Shown in pieces: positions 1 to 8,095 of a DNA stretch of 44,506 bases. This DNA comes from JAGOGN01 sp036652735 (GTDB lineage: Bacteria > Bacillota > Clostridia > Lachnospirales > Lachnospiraceae): the NCBI GenBank assembly GCA_036652735.1, contig JAVVVI010000016.1:1-44506 (forward strand). The letters run 5' to 3'. A program made the translations under genes and the position numbers. A model generated the notes under the pieces. That model saw only the letters and a list, made by a program, of their open reading frames with translations. It searched no databases and was not told the origin of the DNA. The number at the start of each line of letters is the position of its first letter. Position 1 is the first letter of the stretch.

Positions 1-174
1 TTCTATATGCTAATGGAATGGGTGAACTCGCTATTTCTTCTATGCGAAAAAAATATCCAATCCGTAAGAGAGATTCAAAGTGAAATTCATGATTATTATG
101 CTGTTGATGCTTCTAAATATGATGAAGAGAAAAAGCTAAAAATTAGACGAATTTACGATCTTATCCCATCCTGA
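1..174 (+). CDS. 3' end of an unidentified gene (partial)
   Basis: An open frame enters from the left edge and stops with TGA at 172-174, giving 57 residues that end in RRIYDLIPS. The segment is rich in charged residues (EIQSEIHDYY, KYDEEKKLKIRR) and could be a helical C-terminus. I do not recognise the family. A second frame (offset +2) is also open from the edge to a stop at 90 and has a basic end (RKKYPIRKRDSK), so which frame is real cannot be decided without the upstream sequence; one may result from a frameshift. Codon use does not settle it. The following hairpins and terminator at 377-421 probably end this gene's transcript. Confidence 0.4.
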   Translation, partial: FYMLMEWVNSLFLLCEKNIQSVREIQSEIHDYYAVDASKYDEEKKLKIRRIYDLIPS

Positions 175-199
175 TATTGTCAATATCTCTTTACACTTT

Positions 200-376
200 T
201 TTCTCAAGGATGTTTGAACTATGCAGCATCCTGTAATGAGATGTAGTACCGGTGTCTCTTAACCATAGGAGGGAAGCCTCCGTTGGTAGAGCAGATTTTC
301 CTGTTATTCCAATAGCGAATGAACTATCTCCAGATGAGGGTTCTCACTGTTTCAACTTTCTTTTTTGAGGCATCAT
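200..376 (+). ncRNA. Structured non-coding stretch of unknown class (3' UTR or small RNA)
   Basis: No convincing gene lies between 175 and 508. Instead there are successive hairpins: AGGATG 207-212 with CATCCT 227-232; TAATGAGAT 234-242 with GTCTCTTA 254-261 (one bulged T); and ACCA plus GGAGG (262-272) with CCTCC plus TGGT (277-287), separated by a 2x2 internal loop. They are followed at 377-421 by a terminator. The downstream gene has its own promoter after that terminator, so this segment belongs to the upstream transcript or to an independent small RNA. It lacks T-box, SAM, cobalamin or TPP riboswitch signatures that I can recognise. The class is unknown and the RNA status is inferred from pairing only. 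Confidence 0.35.
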
Positions 377-421
377 AGCGCTTATAGAGAAGTGGTATTA
401 GTAAATACGGGCGCTTTTTTT
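377..421 (+). terminator. Rho-independent terminator
   Basis: AGCGC (377-381) pairs with GCGCT (411-415). The loop holds a second small hairpin, GTATT 395-399 with AATAC 404-408. A run of seven T (415-421) follows. The outer stem is short, so strength is moderate, but a promoter starting two bases later supports a transcript boundary here. Confidence 0.55.
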
Positions 422-422
422 C

Positions 423-451
423 TTGTAAAAGTAAATCATTTCATCTATAAT
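423..451 (+). promoter_or_regulatory. Sigma-A-type promoter for the DUF1002-cysK-cysE operon
   Basis: TTGTAA (423-428) and TATAAT (446-451) are separated by 17 nt. The -10 box is a perfect match. It lies about 57 nt before the first gene and directly after the upstream terminator. Confidence 0.65.
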
Positions 452-508
452 AAAAAAAGAAATGGAAATCAAGAAATAGCAGAATAAAGTAAGGAGCGGA
501 GGGTCAAC

Positions 509-1405
509 ATGAAGAAATGGATTGCTTTAACTATGTCTTTAGTTTTAATATTTTTGTGTGCGCAAACAGTGTCAGCATCACAGTTTGAGGAGGAAACCGT
601 AGATGTAATACCATATGTGTCTCTTGGGGCGGATTTAAAAGAAGAGCAAAGGAAGACCGTGCTTCAGATTATGGGACTTACCAAAGAGGATTTGAGTAAT
701 TGCAAGGTGTTGACTGTAAGCAATGAAGAAGAGCATAAGTATCTGGATGCCTATTTATCAAAAGATGTAATTGGGTCAAGAGCGCTTTCGTCTGTTATGG
801 TAACAGCAGAAGAAAAGGGAGCGGGACTTGATATTACAACAGAAAATATTAATTATTGTACAGTGTCTATGTACAAAAACGCGTTAATTACGGCAGGCAT
901 GCAGGATGCAACGGTGGTTGTTGTCGGTCCTTTTGAAATTTCCGGAACAGCAGCACTCATTGGTGCTGTAAAGGCTTATGCCCAGATGAATAATGTGGAG
1001 ATTGATGAAACAGCATTGGAGACGGCCACAAATGAGCTGGTGCTAACAGGGAAGCTGGGAGCTTCTATGGGAGATGAGGAGAAAGCAGCAAATTTAATCG
1101 CTTACGCAAAGCAAAGAGTCATAGAAGGAAATCTGGAGAGTGATAAGGAAATCCAACAGGCAGTGAAGCAGGCGGCAAAGGAATTTAAGATTGATTTAAC
1201 GGAGGAAGAATCTGCACAAATTACGCAATTATTGAAAAAAGTAAGTGCACTGGATCTTGATCCGAATGCCCTTAAGAATCAGGCAGAAGATTTATTTAAT
1301 AAACTAAAAGATATGGGACTTGATATAGATACCAGGAATATCAGCAGCATATTTAATAAAATCATTGATGCAATTCTGGGATTTTTCCGCGATTTATTTT
1401 CATAG
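509..1405 (+). CDS. DUF1002 domain secreted protein (YpuA-like)
   Basis: A 298-residue protein with a Sec signal peptide (residues 1-23: KK, a hydrophobic core, then SASQF). The body matches the DUF1002 family, of which Bacillus YpuA is a member; recognisable segments are VIPYVSLGADLKEEQRKTVL near the mature N-terminus and VVVVGPFEISGTAALIGAVKAY in the middle, followed by a helical C-terminal half ending in a hydrophobic, amphipathic tail. The molecular function of the family is unknown. It should act outside the membrane. The start is the ATG preceded by AAGGAG/GGAGGG (491-503). It is the first gene after the promoter at 423-451 and is followed 36 nt later by cysK, so it is probably co-transcribed with the cysteine genes, which is unexpected for an exported protein. 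Confidence 0.85.
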   Translation: MKKWIALTMSLVLIFLCAQTVSASQFEEETVDVIPYVSLGADLKEEQRKTVLQIMGLTKEDLSNCKVLTVSNEEEHKYLDAYLSKDVIGSRALSSVMVTAEEKGAGLDITTENINYCTVSMYKNALITAGMQDATVVVVGPFEISGTAALIGAVKAYAQMNNVEIDETALETATNELVLTGKLGASMGDEEKAANLIAYAKQRVIEGNLESDKEIQQAVKQAAKEFKIDLTEEESAQITQLLKKVSALDLDPNALKNQAEDLFNKLKDMGLDIDTRNISSIFNKIIDAILGFFRDLFS

Positions 1406-1441
1406 AGAATGGGAAGGACCAGTATAAGAGGGGGAGAGAAC

Positions 1442-2356
1442 ATGGGAAAATTATATAAAAGTGTGGAAGAAATGGTGGGAAATACCCCGCTGATGCAATT
1501 ATGCAAGTATGAGAAAGACCAGGGACTGCAAGGACATCTCTTTGCAAAATTAGAGTATTTTAATCCGGCAGGCAGTATCAAAGACCGAGTAGCACTTGCA
1601 ATGATAAAAGAGGCAGAACAAAAGGGACAATTAAAAAGGGGCACGGTGATAATTGAACCAACCAGTGGAAATACAGGAATCGGATTGGCAGCCATCGCAG
1701 CTTCAAGGGGATATCATGCCATTTTTACAATGCCGGATACCATGAGCATGGAGCGGCGAAAGCTTTTAGCGGGATATGGTGCAGAACTTGTGTTAACACC
1801 CGGAAGTGAGGGAATGACCGGAGCAATCAAAAAGGCGGAAGCCCTGGCCAGTGAATATGAGGACGCATTTATACCCGGACAGTTTACCAATCCTGCAAAT
1901 CCAAAGGCACATAGGGAAACAACTGGACCGGAGATTTGGGAGGATACCAATGGTGAGGTTGATATTCTTGTGGCAGGTATTGGAACAGGAGGAACCATTA
2001 CCGGACTTTCGGAGTATTTATTGGAGAAGAATCCCAAGCTGAAGATAATTGGAGTAGAACCGCTTTCTTCGCCGGTGTTGTCACAAGGGATTAGTGGAAT
2101 TCATAAGATACAAGGAATTGGAGCAGATTTTGTGCCGGAGATTTTAAAACGGGAACTCATTCATGAAGTGATCCCTGTATCAGATGAGGATGCAATACAA
2201 ATGGTACCAAGACTTGCATCTTTAGAGGGCATTTTTGTGGGAATCTCTTCGGGAGCAGCACTAACAGCAGCCCATATGGTAGCCAAGCGGAAAGAAAACG
2301 CAGGGAAGACTATAATCGTTATTTTTCCGGATGGAGGAGACCGTTATTTAGGATAG
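1442..2356 (+). CDS. cysK: Cysteine synthase A (O-acetylserine sulfhydrylase)
   Basis: PLP enzyme that makes L-cysteine from O-acetylserine and sulfide. The 304-residue protein (family about 305-325) shows the whole fold-type II signature: GNTPLMQL near the N-terminus, the PLP lysine K47 in FNPAGSIKDR, the substrate loop EPTSGNTGIG, the phosphate-binding VAGIGTGGTITG, IGVEPLSSPVLSQG, and GISSGAA near the end. It stops right after DRYLG, a few residues shorter than usual. The ATG at 1442 follows a GGGGGAGAG site; an in-frame ATG 33 nt upstream has no ribosome site and is rejected. The next gene encodes the enzyme that supplies its substrate, giving a two-enzyme serine-to-cysteine operon. Confidence 0.95.
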   Translation: MGKLYKSVEEMVGNTPLMQLCKYEKDQGLQGHLFAKLEYFNPAGSIKDRVALAMIKEAEQKGQLKRGTVIIEPTSGNTGIGLAAIAASRGYHAIFTMPDTMSMERRKLLAGYGAELVLTPGSEGMTGAIKKAEALASEYEDAFIPGQFTNPANPKAHRETTGPEIWEDTNGEVDILVAGIGTGGTITGLSEYLLEKNPKLKIIGVEPLSSPVLSQGISGIHKIQGIGADFVPEILKRELIHEVIPVSDEDAIQMVPRLASLEGIFVGISSGAALTAAHMVAKRKENAGKTIIVIFPDGGDRYLG

Positions 2357-2387
2357 AAGCAAAATGGAGTGGGAGAGGTAAGAGCCA

Positions 2388-3281
2388 GTGAACAAAGAAG
2401 TGGAACAATCAATATTAGATGCTGTAAGTGGATTATCTAATAATTTAAGCCGTCATGAGCCCTTTACATTAAGAGAAGGAAAAAAACTTCCCAATCGAGG
2501 GGAAGTTATTCGGGTGTTAAAAGATTTAAGAAGAGTGCTGTTTCCGGGTTATTTTGGAGAAGAAGATATCTCCGGTATGATACCCGAATATTTCCTGGGA
2601 AATCGTCTGATTGATATCTACAGACGTTTAAAGCTGCAGATTGCTGCAGCACTGACTTATCAGGCAGATGGGGTCGCGGGAGAACAAGCCGTAAATGAAA
2701 GAGTGGAGGGAATTTCCACCTATTTTTTCAATGAACTTCCCAATGTTCAAAGATTATTGCTGAGGGATATGGAAGCAGCTTATGATGGAGATCCGGCCGC
2801 AAAGAATCTGGAAGAGGTTATTTTTTCCTATCCTGGATTATTTGCGATTTTTGTATACCGTGTGGCTCATATTTTATATATGGAGAATATTCCGTTTATT
2901 CCCAGAATTATGACAGAGTACGCACATAGCAAAACAGGAATTGATATTCACGCAGGAGCAACCATAGGAGAATATTTTTTTATTGACCATGGAACCGGTG
3001 TCGTAGTTGGGGAGACAACGTTGATTGGCAATCATGTAAAGCTCTATCAGGGAGTAACTCTGGGAGCAAGATCAACCAAGGGTGGACAGAAGATTGCAGG
3101 ATTAAAACGCCATCCAACCATTGAGGATAATGTAACGATTTATTCCGGCTCAACGATCCTGGGAGGCGAGACGGTAATTGGTGAAGACAGTACAATTGGC
3201 GGCAATACGTTTATTACAGAATCAGTACCACCACATACAAAGGTAGTTTCCAAGAAACCGGAGTTAACGGTAAAACAGTAA
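2388..3281 (+). CDS. cysE: Serine O-acetyltransferase, EpsC/CysE type
   Basis: Transfers acetyl from acetyl-CoA to L-serine, making the O-acetylserine used by CysK just upstream. The 297-residue protein has a helical N-terminal domain of about 180 residues and a C-terminal left-handed beta-helix of hexapeptide repeats (IDIHAGATIGEYFFIDHG, LIGNHVKLYQGVTLGA, VTIYSGSTILGGETVIG). The expected catalytic histidine is H201 in DHGTGVV, and a second conserved histidine is H242 in KRHPTI. The long N-terminal domain fits the EpsC subfamily of Firmicutes. The start is a GTG preceded by GGGAGAGG (2371-2378), 31 nt after cysK. Only a weak terminator-like hairpin follows. CysK and CysE often form a complex; this is known for the family and is not shown here. 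Confidence 0.93.
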   Translation: MNKEVEQSILDAVSGLSNNLSRHEPFTLREGKKLPNRGEVIRVLKDLRRVLFPGYFGEEDISGMIPEYFLGNRLIDIYRRLKLQIAAALTYQADGVAGEQAVNERVEGISTYFFNELPNVQRLLLRDMEAAYDGDPAAKNLEEVIFSYPGLFAIFVYRVAHILYMENIPFIPRIMTEYAHSKTGIDIHAGATIGEYFFIDHGTGVVVGETTLIGNHVKLYQGVTLGARSTKGGQKIAGLKRHPTIEDNVTIYSGSTILGGETVIGEDSTIGGNTFITESVPPHTKVVSKKPELTVKQ

Positions 3282-3370
3282 ATGTACCTAAAAAATAGGG
3301 ATGAAAGGTATCTTTTTCAGGAAACAGCACTAAAATATTATGGAAAAGTATAGCATTTCTTGTCAAATTA

Positions 3371-3379
3371 TGGTATAGT
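3371..3379 (+). promoter_or_regulatory. Extended -10 promoter for the ATP-grasp/GltS/amidohydrolase operon
   Basis: TGGTATAGT is an extended -10 box (TGN plus TATAGT at 3374-3379). The -35 position about 17 nt upstream (TAGCAT) is poor, as is usual for extended -10 promoters. It lies about 60 nt before the start of the ATP-grasp gene. Confidence 0.45.
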
Positions 3380-3438
3380 GAAAGCTGTGTTGGATAATTG
3401 GTTAGGGATACACAAAAGCTTAGGTGGAGGAAAGAAAG

Positions 3439-4899
3439 TTGATTAAAATAGCAAGAAGAATCGTAATAAGCGGTCAGATGAAGTTAGACAAACAGGATGA
3501 GGATAGAAGAGCATTAAGAGCAAATGAAGGAAACTTAAAATATGCAAAGTCTGATGATATCGACCTGACGGAGGAACAAAAACGAGCTATAAAAGAGTAC
3601 TGGGACAGATATTCCTTTGCTTATGACGTAGACTATAATGCATTTAAGACTTTTTATAATCGAACCGGTGTATTTGATGTACACTTTATTCCCCATCACG
3701 TAAGGACTAAGTTTTTATCTCCTTATTTGACACCGGTGAAATACAACGCTGCGTTTCAGAATAAGGCATATTTTTCAAAATTAATGAAAAATGAAAGACA
3801 TCCCAATACAATCGTAAGGAAAGTAGAAGGAATATATTATAATACAGAATTTGAGAGAATTCCAAAGGATGAAGCAATTAAAATCTGCCTGGATAAATTA
3901 GAAAGTGGCAGAGAGATTGTAATTAAACCAAGTGGAAAGAGCGGCGGTAAAGGTGTTGAGTTTATGGCAAAGGCCACAGAACGCCAGCTGCGTAGTATGT
4001 TCCGAAAAAAGGGACGTCTGTTTGTTGTGCAGGAAGGTATTCGCCAGCATGAAAAAATGGCTTCCTTAAATGAAAGCACCGTAAATACCATTCGTTTGGT
4101 TACCATGATACATGACCACAAGTTTGTACCACTTTCTGCGTTAATTAAAGTAGGGGCATCCAGTGCACGTGTGGACAATTACCATTGTGGGGGATTCCTC
4201 ATTGGATTGGATTTAAATGGTGTATCACGTCCTTACGCACTGGCACTTGACCACAACAAAGTAACGTCGCTCCCAAGTGGCGTAGAACTGGATAAAGAAC
4301 CATTTGTGGTACCTAATTTTTCCAAGGTGCTGGAACTTGCAAAGTGCGCTCATTTGGAGATTCCAATGCTTAAGATGCTTTATTGGGATATTGCAATAGG
4401 AGAAGATGGAGAACCCCTTATTATAGAAGCAAATTCCCATGGGGATACCAGAATGACACAGGTAGTAACAGGGCCCTTACTTGGAGAATATACAGATGAA
4501 CTTCTTGATAAATACATATTAGGACGTTACTATAAACGTCATGCAAATTATAATTACAATTACCATGAATATTATGATCATATTGAGATTGAAGCTTATG
4601 ATGGTAGGAAAAAGACAGTCAAGGTTCCGGCTAAAATTAAAGGCAAACCGGTAACCGCTATTTGTGAGACGGCATTCGCACACAACAAGTCAATTGTTAA
4701 GGTGATATTGCCAAAGAGTATCACAAAGATTGGAGTAAGAGCCTTTGTCAGCTGTTCAAGTTTAAGGGAAATCAACTTAAAAGAGACACTGACGAATAAA
4801 ATTGGTACTGATGCTTTTTATCAATGTAGTTCCCTGAAATCAGGGAATAAAGCTGACATTGTGGCAATTCGAAAAGGTGGAAAAGCATTGAGTAAATAA
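3439..4899 (+). CDS. ATP-grasp protein (sugar-transfer-associated type) fused to a BspA-like leucine-rich repeat
   Basis: A 486-residue protein with two parts. Residues about 90-365 resemble the ATPgrasp_ST family: the nucleotide-binding strand REIVIKPSGKSGGKGVEF, the segment LNESTVNTIRLVTM, and the metal-ligand strand EPLIIEANSHGD. ATP-grasp enzymes join a carboxylate to an amine or similar nucleophile through an acyl phosphate; the substrate here is unknown. Residues about 385-480 are a BspA-type LRR_5 repeat (VTAICETAFAHNKSIVKVIL, ITKIGVRAFVSCSSLREINL, IGTDAFYQCSSLK). No signal peptide is visible, so it is probably cytoplasmic although LRR_5 repeats are common on secreted proteins. The start is taken as TTG 3439, eight bases after GGAGG; an in-frame GTG at 3424 overlaps that site. 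Stops 17 nt before gltS, implying an operon. Confidence 0.8.
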   Translation: MIKIARRIVISGQMKLDKQDEDRRALRANEGNLKYAKSDDIDLTEEQKRAIKEYWDRYSFAYDVDYNAFKTFYNRTGVFDVHFIPHHVRTKFLSPYLTPVKYNAAFQNKAYFSKLMKNERHPNTIVRKVEGIYYNTEFERIPKDEAIKICLDKLESGREIVIKPSGKSGGKGVEFMAKATERQLRSMFRKKGRLFVVQEGIRQHEKMASLNESTVNTIRLVTMIHDHKFVPLSALIKVGASSARVDNYHCGGFLIGLDLNGVSRPYALALDHNKVTSLPSGVELDKEPFVVPNFSKVLELAKCAHLEIPMLKMLYWDIAIGEDGEPLIIEANSHGDTRMTQVVTGPLLGEYTDELLDKYILGRYYKRHANYNYNYHEYYDHIEIEAYDGRKKTVKVPAKIKGKPVTAICETAFAHNKSIVKVILPKSITKIGVRAFVSCSSLREINLKETLTNKIGTDAFYQCSSLKSGNKADIVAIRKGGKALSK

Positions 4900-4916
4900 A
4901 TTTAGGAGGATTCAAA

Positions 4917-6305
4917 ATGAACTTAATGATGGCTCTAGGGTGGATTGGAGTTATGCTTTTGGTAGGTGTTTTCTTAAGAGCAAAAGTAGGATGTTTAAAG
5001 AAAATGTTGGTACCAAGCTGTGTAATTGGAGGAATCATCGGTTTTATACTGATGAACACAACAGGATTAGTCGGAGGACTGACTGCAGCAGGAACGATGA
5101 GTGAACTCACACCCGGTATTTACAGCACGATGGTAACACAATTATTTACAATTTCCTTTATTTCAATTGGGCTTACCAGCTCAAAACAAGAAGGAGATGA
5201 AAGCTCAAAGGATGTACGTAAACGTGTATTCAAAGGCGCAATGGGACTTGGATTGATATGGGTTATATTATATGCAGCAACTGCTATAGTAGGCTACTTA
5301 TGCGTCAGTGTATTTGGAAAACCGTTTGGTATGGATGGAATTTATGGATTAATGATTCCATTTGGCTTTTGTCAGGGTCCTGGACAGGCAGCTTCATACG
5401 GAACCGTTATGGAGAGCTATGGCTGGGCAAATGGTGCAATGGTAGGCGTTACTTTTGCCGCACTTGGATTTTTATTTGCATTTTTAGTGGGCGTTCCAAT
5501 TGCAAAATATGGTTTAAAACATGGACTTGCCAAATATGGCACCGGTTTAAGCGAAGCAATTGCCAAGGGAATTATTCCGGAAAAAGAACAGAACGAAGAA
5601 TCTGGATATGTAACTACACATAGTGGTAACATTGATTCTCTTGCATTTCATGCAGGAATTGTAACAATGACATACATATTGACATTCTTTATTACTTATC
5701 TTTTAGTAAAGATTGTTCCACCACTTGGTGATACTTTGTGGGGAATGATGTTTATGAATGGTATGCTGGCAAGTTATTTTGTAAAATGGGTAATGAAGAA
5801 ATTTAAAATCGAATATATGCAGAGCGAAGGAACACAAAGAAGAATCACAGGATTTGCAACCGATTTCTTAATTGTAGCTGCATTTATGTCTGTAAAATTA
5901 TCCGTTATTGGATTGTGGATTATTCCAATTCTCCTTACAGGCTGTGTAGTTGCTTTACTTACATATGTAGTATGTTTTTACTTTGGAAAACGTATTGGAT
6001 CTGAAAATGATTTCGAACGTACGCTTGGACTTTGGGGAGTAGCAACAGGAACAGTACCAAGTGGTATTGCCTTGGTTCGTATTGTAGATCCTGAATTAAA
6101 GACCTCAACAGCAGTGGAATTGGGTGCAATGAATATTCCTATGATGCTGTGTATGGAAACTGTTACCATTGTATTAATGATGGGAGCCGGGACCATGAAA
6201 GAGGGACTGGGACTCCTACTGTTATTAATTCCAATACCAATTTGTCTGGTATTAATGAAGATATTCAAAGTATGGGGCAAGAAGACATTTTCTTTTAAGA
6301 AATAA
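4917..6305 (+). CDS. gltS: Sodium/glutamate symporter family protein (GltS-like)
   Basis: A 462-residue integral membrane protein with ten or more hydrophobic segments. The N-terminus (GVFLRAKVGCLKKMLVPSCV followed by IGGIIGF) is the typical GltS opening, and the mid-region GFCQGPGQAASYG and late region GLWGVATGTVPSGIALVRIV correspond to the two pore-loop repeats of the family, which co-transports glutamate with sodium. The substrate of this member is not proven; related proteins may carry other dicarboxylates. The start is fixed by AGGAGG 4904-4909 seven bases before ATG. It lies between the ATP-grasp gene (17 nt) and the amidohydrolase gene (13 nt), suggesting that it imports or exports the substrate or product of one of them. 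Confidence 0.88.
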   Translation: MNLMMALGWIGVMLLVGVFLRAKVGCLKKMLVPSCVIGGIIGFILMNTTGLVGGLTAAGTMSELTPGIYSTMVTQLFTISFISIGLTSSKQEGDESSKDVRKRVFKGAMGLGLIWVILYAATAIVGYLCVSVFGKPFGMDGIYGLMIPFGFCQGPGQAASYGTVMESYGWANGAMVGVTFAALGFLFAFLVGVPIAKYGLKHGLAKYGTGLSEAIAKGIIPEKEQNEESGYVTTHSGNIDSLAFHAGIVTMTYILTFFITYLLVKIVPPLGDTLWGMMFMNGMLASYFVKWVMKKFKIEYMQSEGTQRRITGFATDFLIVAAFMSVKLSVIGLWIIPILLTGCVVALLTYVVCFYFGKRIGSENDFERTLGLWGVATGTVPSGIALVRIVDPELKTSTAVELGAMNIPMMLCMETVTIVLMMGAGTMKEGLGLLLLLIPIPICLVLMKIFKVWGKKTFSFKK

Positions 6306-6318
6306 TGAGGTGATTATT

Positions 6319-7935
6319 ATGAAGGAAACTTTATATTATAATGGAAACATTTTGACCATGGATGAGCACTACAATAATCCGGAAGCGGTACTTGTACGTG
6401 ATGGAAAGATCGCAGCAGTAGGAGCTTATGAAGAATTCAAAGGAACTGAGAATCAGATTGATTTAAAAGGTGCAACCATGGCACCGGGATTTATAGATGG
6501 ACATAGCCATATTAGTATGGCAGGAAATTTTCCAAGCTTTTATCCACCACCAGCAGGGGTAATTGATACCCTTGAGACTTTAATCAGGGAAGTGAAAAAA
6601 GCGATTAAAGAGGCAGATGTACAGCCCGGAAGATGGTTTATGGGTATGGGATATGACAACGCAGTATTTCCGGATAAGAAACATCCAACCTGTAAGCAGT
6701 TAGATGAAATCAGTACAGAAGTTGCAATTGTCATGACACATATTAGTGGACATGTGGCTGTCCTTAATTCAAAGGCATTAGAACTTGCCGGTGTGACCAA
6801 AGATTCTGTCAGCCCGGAAGGCGGCGTTATTGTGAAGGATCCGGTTACGGGAGAACCAACCGGTCTTTTGGAAGAGAATGCTATGAATGCAGTAATGGTT
6901 GCGGCAAAAGAGATTATGCCAACACCACAGAAGGCAGTAGAAGGACTTATGAAGGCACAGGATCTGTATGCTTCTTTTGGGTTAACAACGGTTCAGGATG
7001 GTTTAAGTTCCCCAGGCATACCGGATTTATTAAGGGGACTTGCACAGGCAGGAAAGTTAAAACTGGATATTATTGGTTATCCTCCGGCAGATCCGTTATC
7101 AAAAGATTTAGAGAATGTAGATAGTTTTGATACAAGCTATAATAATCATTTTAGAATAGGTGGAGCAAAATTCTTCTTAGATGGCTCACCACAGGCAAAG
7201 ACCGCATGGCTGAGTCAGCCATTCTATGTTGTTCCTGATGGATATGATAAGGATTACTGTGGATATCCAAGATATAAGGATGAGAAAGTATTTGAAGTAA
7301 TGAAAACTTGTCTTCAAAATGGCTGGCAGGTTCTGGTTCATTGTAATGGAGATGCCGCTTGTGAACAGTTTATTGTTCAATATGAAAGAGCATTAAAGGA
7401 GACCGGAGTTAAGAAGGATTTAAGACCTGTAATGATTCATGCACAAACAGTTCGAGATGATCAGCTGGATCGTATGAAGAAAATCGGAATGGTACCATCT
7501 TTCTTCCATGACCACACTTATTATTGGGGAGATTATCACCTTGCCAGTGTATTGGGTCCGGAAAGAGGACGTCGAATTAGTCCACTGAAGGCAGCATTAG
7601 ATAGAGGAATTACCTTTACTACTCATCAGGATACACCGGTTGTAACACCGAATATCATCTTTGCAATACATAATTCAGTGAACAGAATTACCAGAGATGG
7701 ACAGGAGATTGGACCGGAATTCTGTATTGAGCCAATGGATGCAATGCGTGCAGTAACAATTTGGGGTGCAATTCAATACCATGAAGAAGATAGTAAGGGA
7801 AGTATTACACCGGGAAAATTGGCAGATTTTGTAATTCTGGACAAGAATCCTTTAACAGTTCCAAAGAAAGAGATCAAAGATATTAAAGTAAAGATGACAA
7901 TTAAAGAAGATACTGTCATTTATAAAGCAGAATAA
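6319..7935 (+). CDS. Amidohydrolase, YtcJ-like (Amidohydro_3)
   Basis: A 538-residue metal-dependent hydrolase of the amidohydrolase superfamily, YtcJ-like branch. The metal site begins with H62 and H64 in GFIDGHSHIS after the small N-terminal beta domain; later ligands are probably in QVLVHCNGD and PVMIHAQTV, and the catalytic aspartate in FTTHQDTPV. The C-terminal segment KGSITPGKLADFVILD is the usual return to the beta domain. Members hydrolyse amide or related bonds of N-acyl compounds; the substrate here is unknown. No signal peptide is seen. The ATG at 6319 has GAGGTG six bases upstream; the in-frame GTG at 6310 lies inside that site and is rejected. Last gene of the operon, followed by a terminator. 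Confidence 0.88.
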   Translation: MKETLYYNGNILTMDEHYNNPEAVLVRDGKIAAVGAYEEFKGTENQIDLKGATMAPGFIDGHSHISMAGNFPSFYPPPAGVIDTLETLIREVKKAIKEADVQPGRWFMGMGYDNAVFPDKKHPTCKQLDEISTEVAIVMTHISGHVAVLNSKALELAGVTKDSVSPEGGVIVKDPVTGEPTGLLEENAMNAVMVAAKEIMPTPQKAVEGLMKAQDLYASFGLTTVQDGLSSPGIPDLLRGLAQAGKLKLDIIGYPPADPLSKDLENVDSFDTSYNNHFRIGGAKFFLDGSPQAKTAWLSQPFYVVPDGYDKDYCGYPRYKDEKVFEVMKTCLQNGWQVLVHCNGDAACEQFIVQYERALKETGVKKDLRPVMIHAQTVRDDQLDRMKKIGMVPSFFHDHTYYWGDYHLASVLGPERGRRISPLKAALDRGITFTTHQDTPVVTPNIIFAIHNSVNRITRDGQEIGPEFCIEPMDAMRAVTIWGAIQYHEEDSKGSITPGKLADFVILDKNPLTVPKKEIKDIKVKMTIKEDTVIYKAE

Positions 7936-7948
7936 TAAGAGATAAAAT

Positions 7949-7995
7949 ATACCGCTTAGCTGGCTTGTTACAAGGCCATCGAGGCGGTATTTTTT
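7949..7995 (+). terminator. Rho-independent terminator after the amidohydrolase gene
   Basis: ATACCGC (7949-7955) pairs with GCGGTAT (7984-7990), with a second nested stem TGGC/GCCA inside, followed by a T run 7990-7995. Confidence 0.8.
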
Positions 7996-8031
7996 ACGAA
8001 AAAATATGCTTGGTTTTATGTAAAAATGTTC

Positions 8032-8060
8032 TTGACAAAACATTGCGTCTGTTATATATT
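8032..8060 (+). promoter_or_regulatory. Sigma-A promoter for clpB
   Basis: TTGACA (8032-8037), 17-nt spacer, TATATT (8055-8060). It is 36 nt upstream of the clpB start. No CIRCE inverted repeat (TTAGCACTC type) or CtsR-like direct repeat is visible near it, so heat-shock control is not evident. Confidence 0.8.
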
Positions 8061-8095
8061 AGGTATAACAAATAGAGCTGAAAGGTGGGAGGAAT

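Noticed and set aside
282..294. tRNA-like D-arm sequence GTTGGTAGAGCAG
   Set aside because: No matching acceptor stem, anticodon arm or GTTCGA T-loop follows; it is part of the ACCA-GGAGG hairpin region.
377..421. GTGGTATTA near a terminator, suggesting a T-box antiterminator
   Set aside because: No stem I, specifier or full T-box consensus; the following gene has its own promoter after the terminator.
1279..1695. 138-residue minus-strand open frame across the DUF1002/cysK junction
   Set aside because: Lies opposite two well-supported genes, with no ribosome site or recognisable domain.
3285..3317. Terminator-like TACCT/AGGTA hairpin followed by TCTTTTT after cysE
   Set aside because: Stem only 5 bp with a 16-nt loop; too weak to list as a feature.
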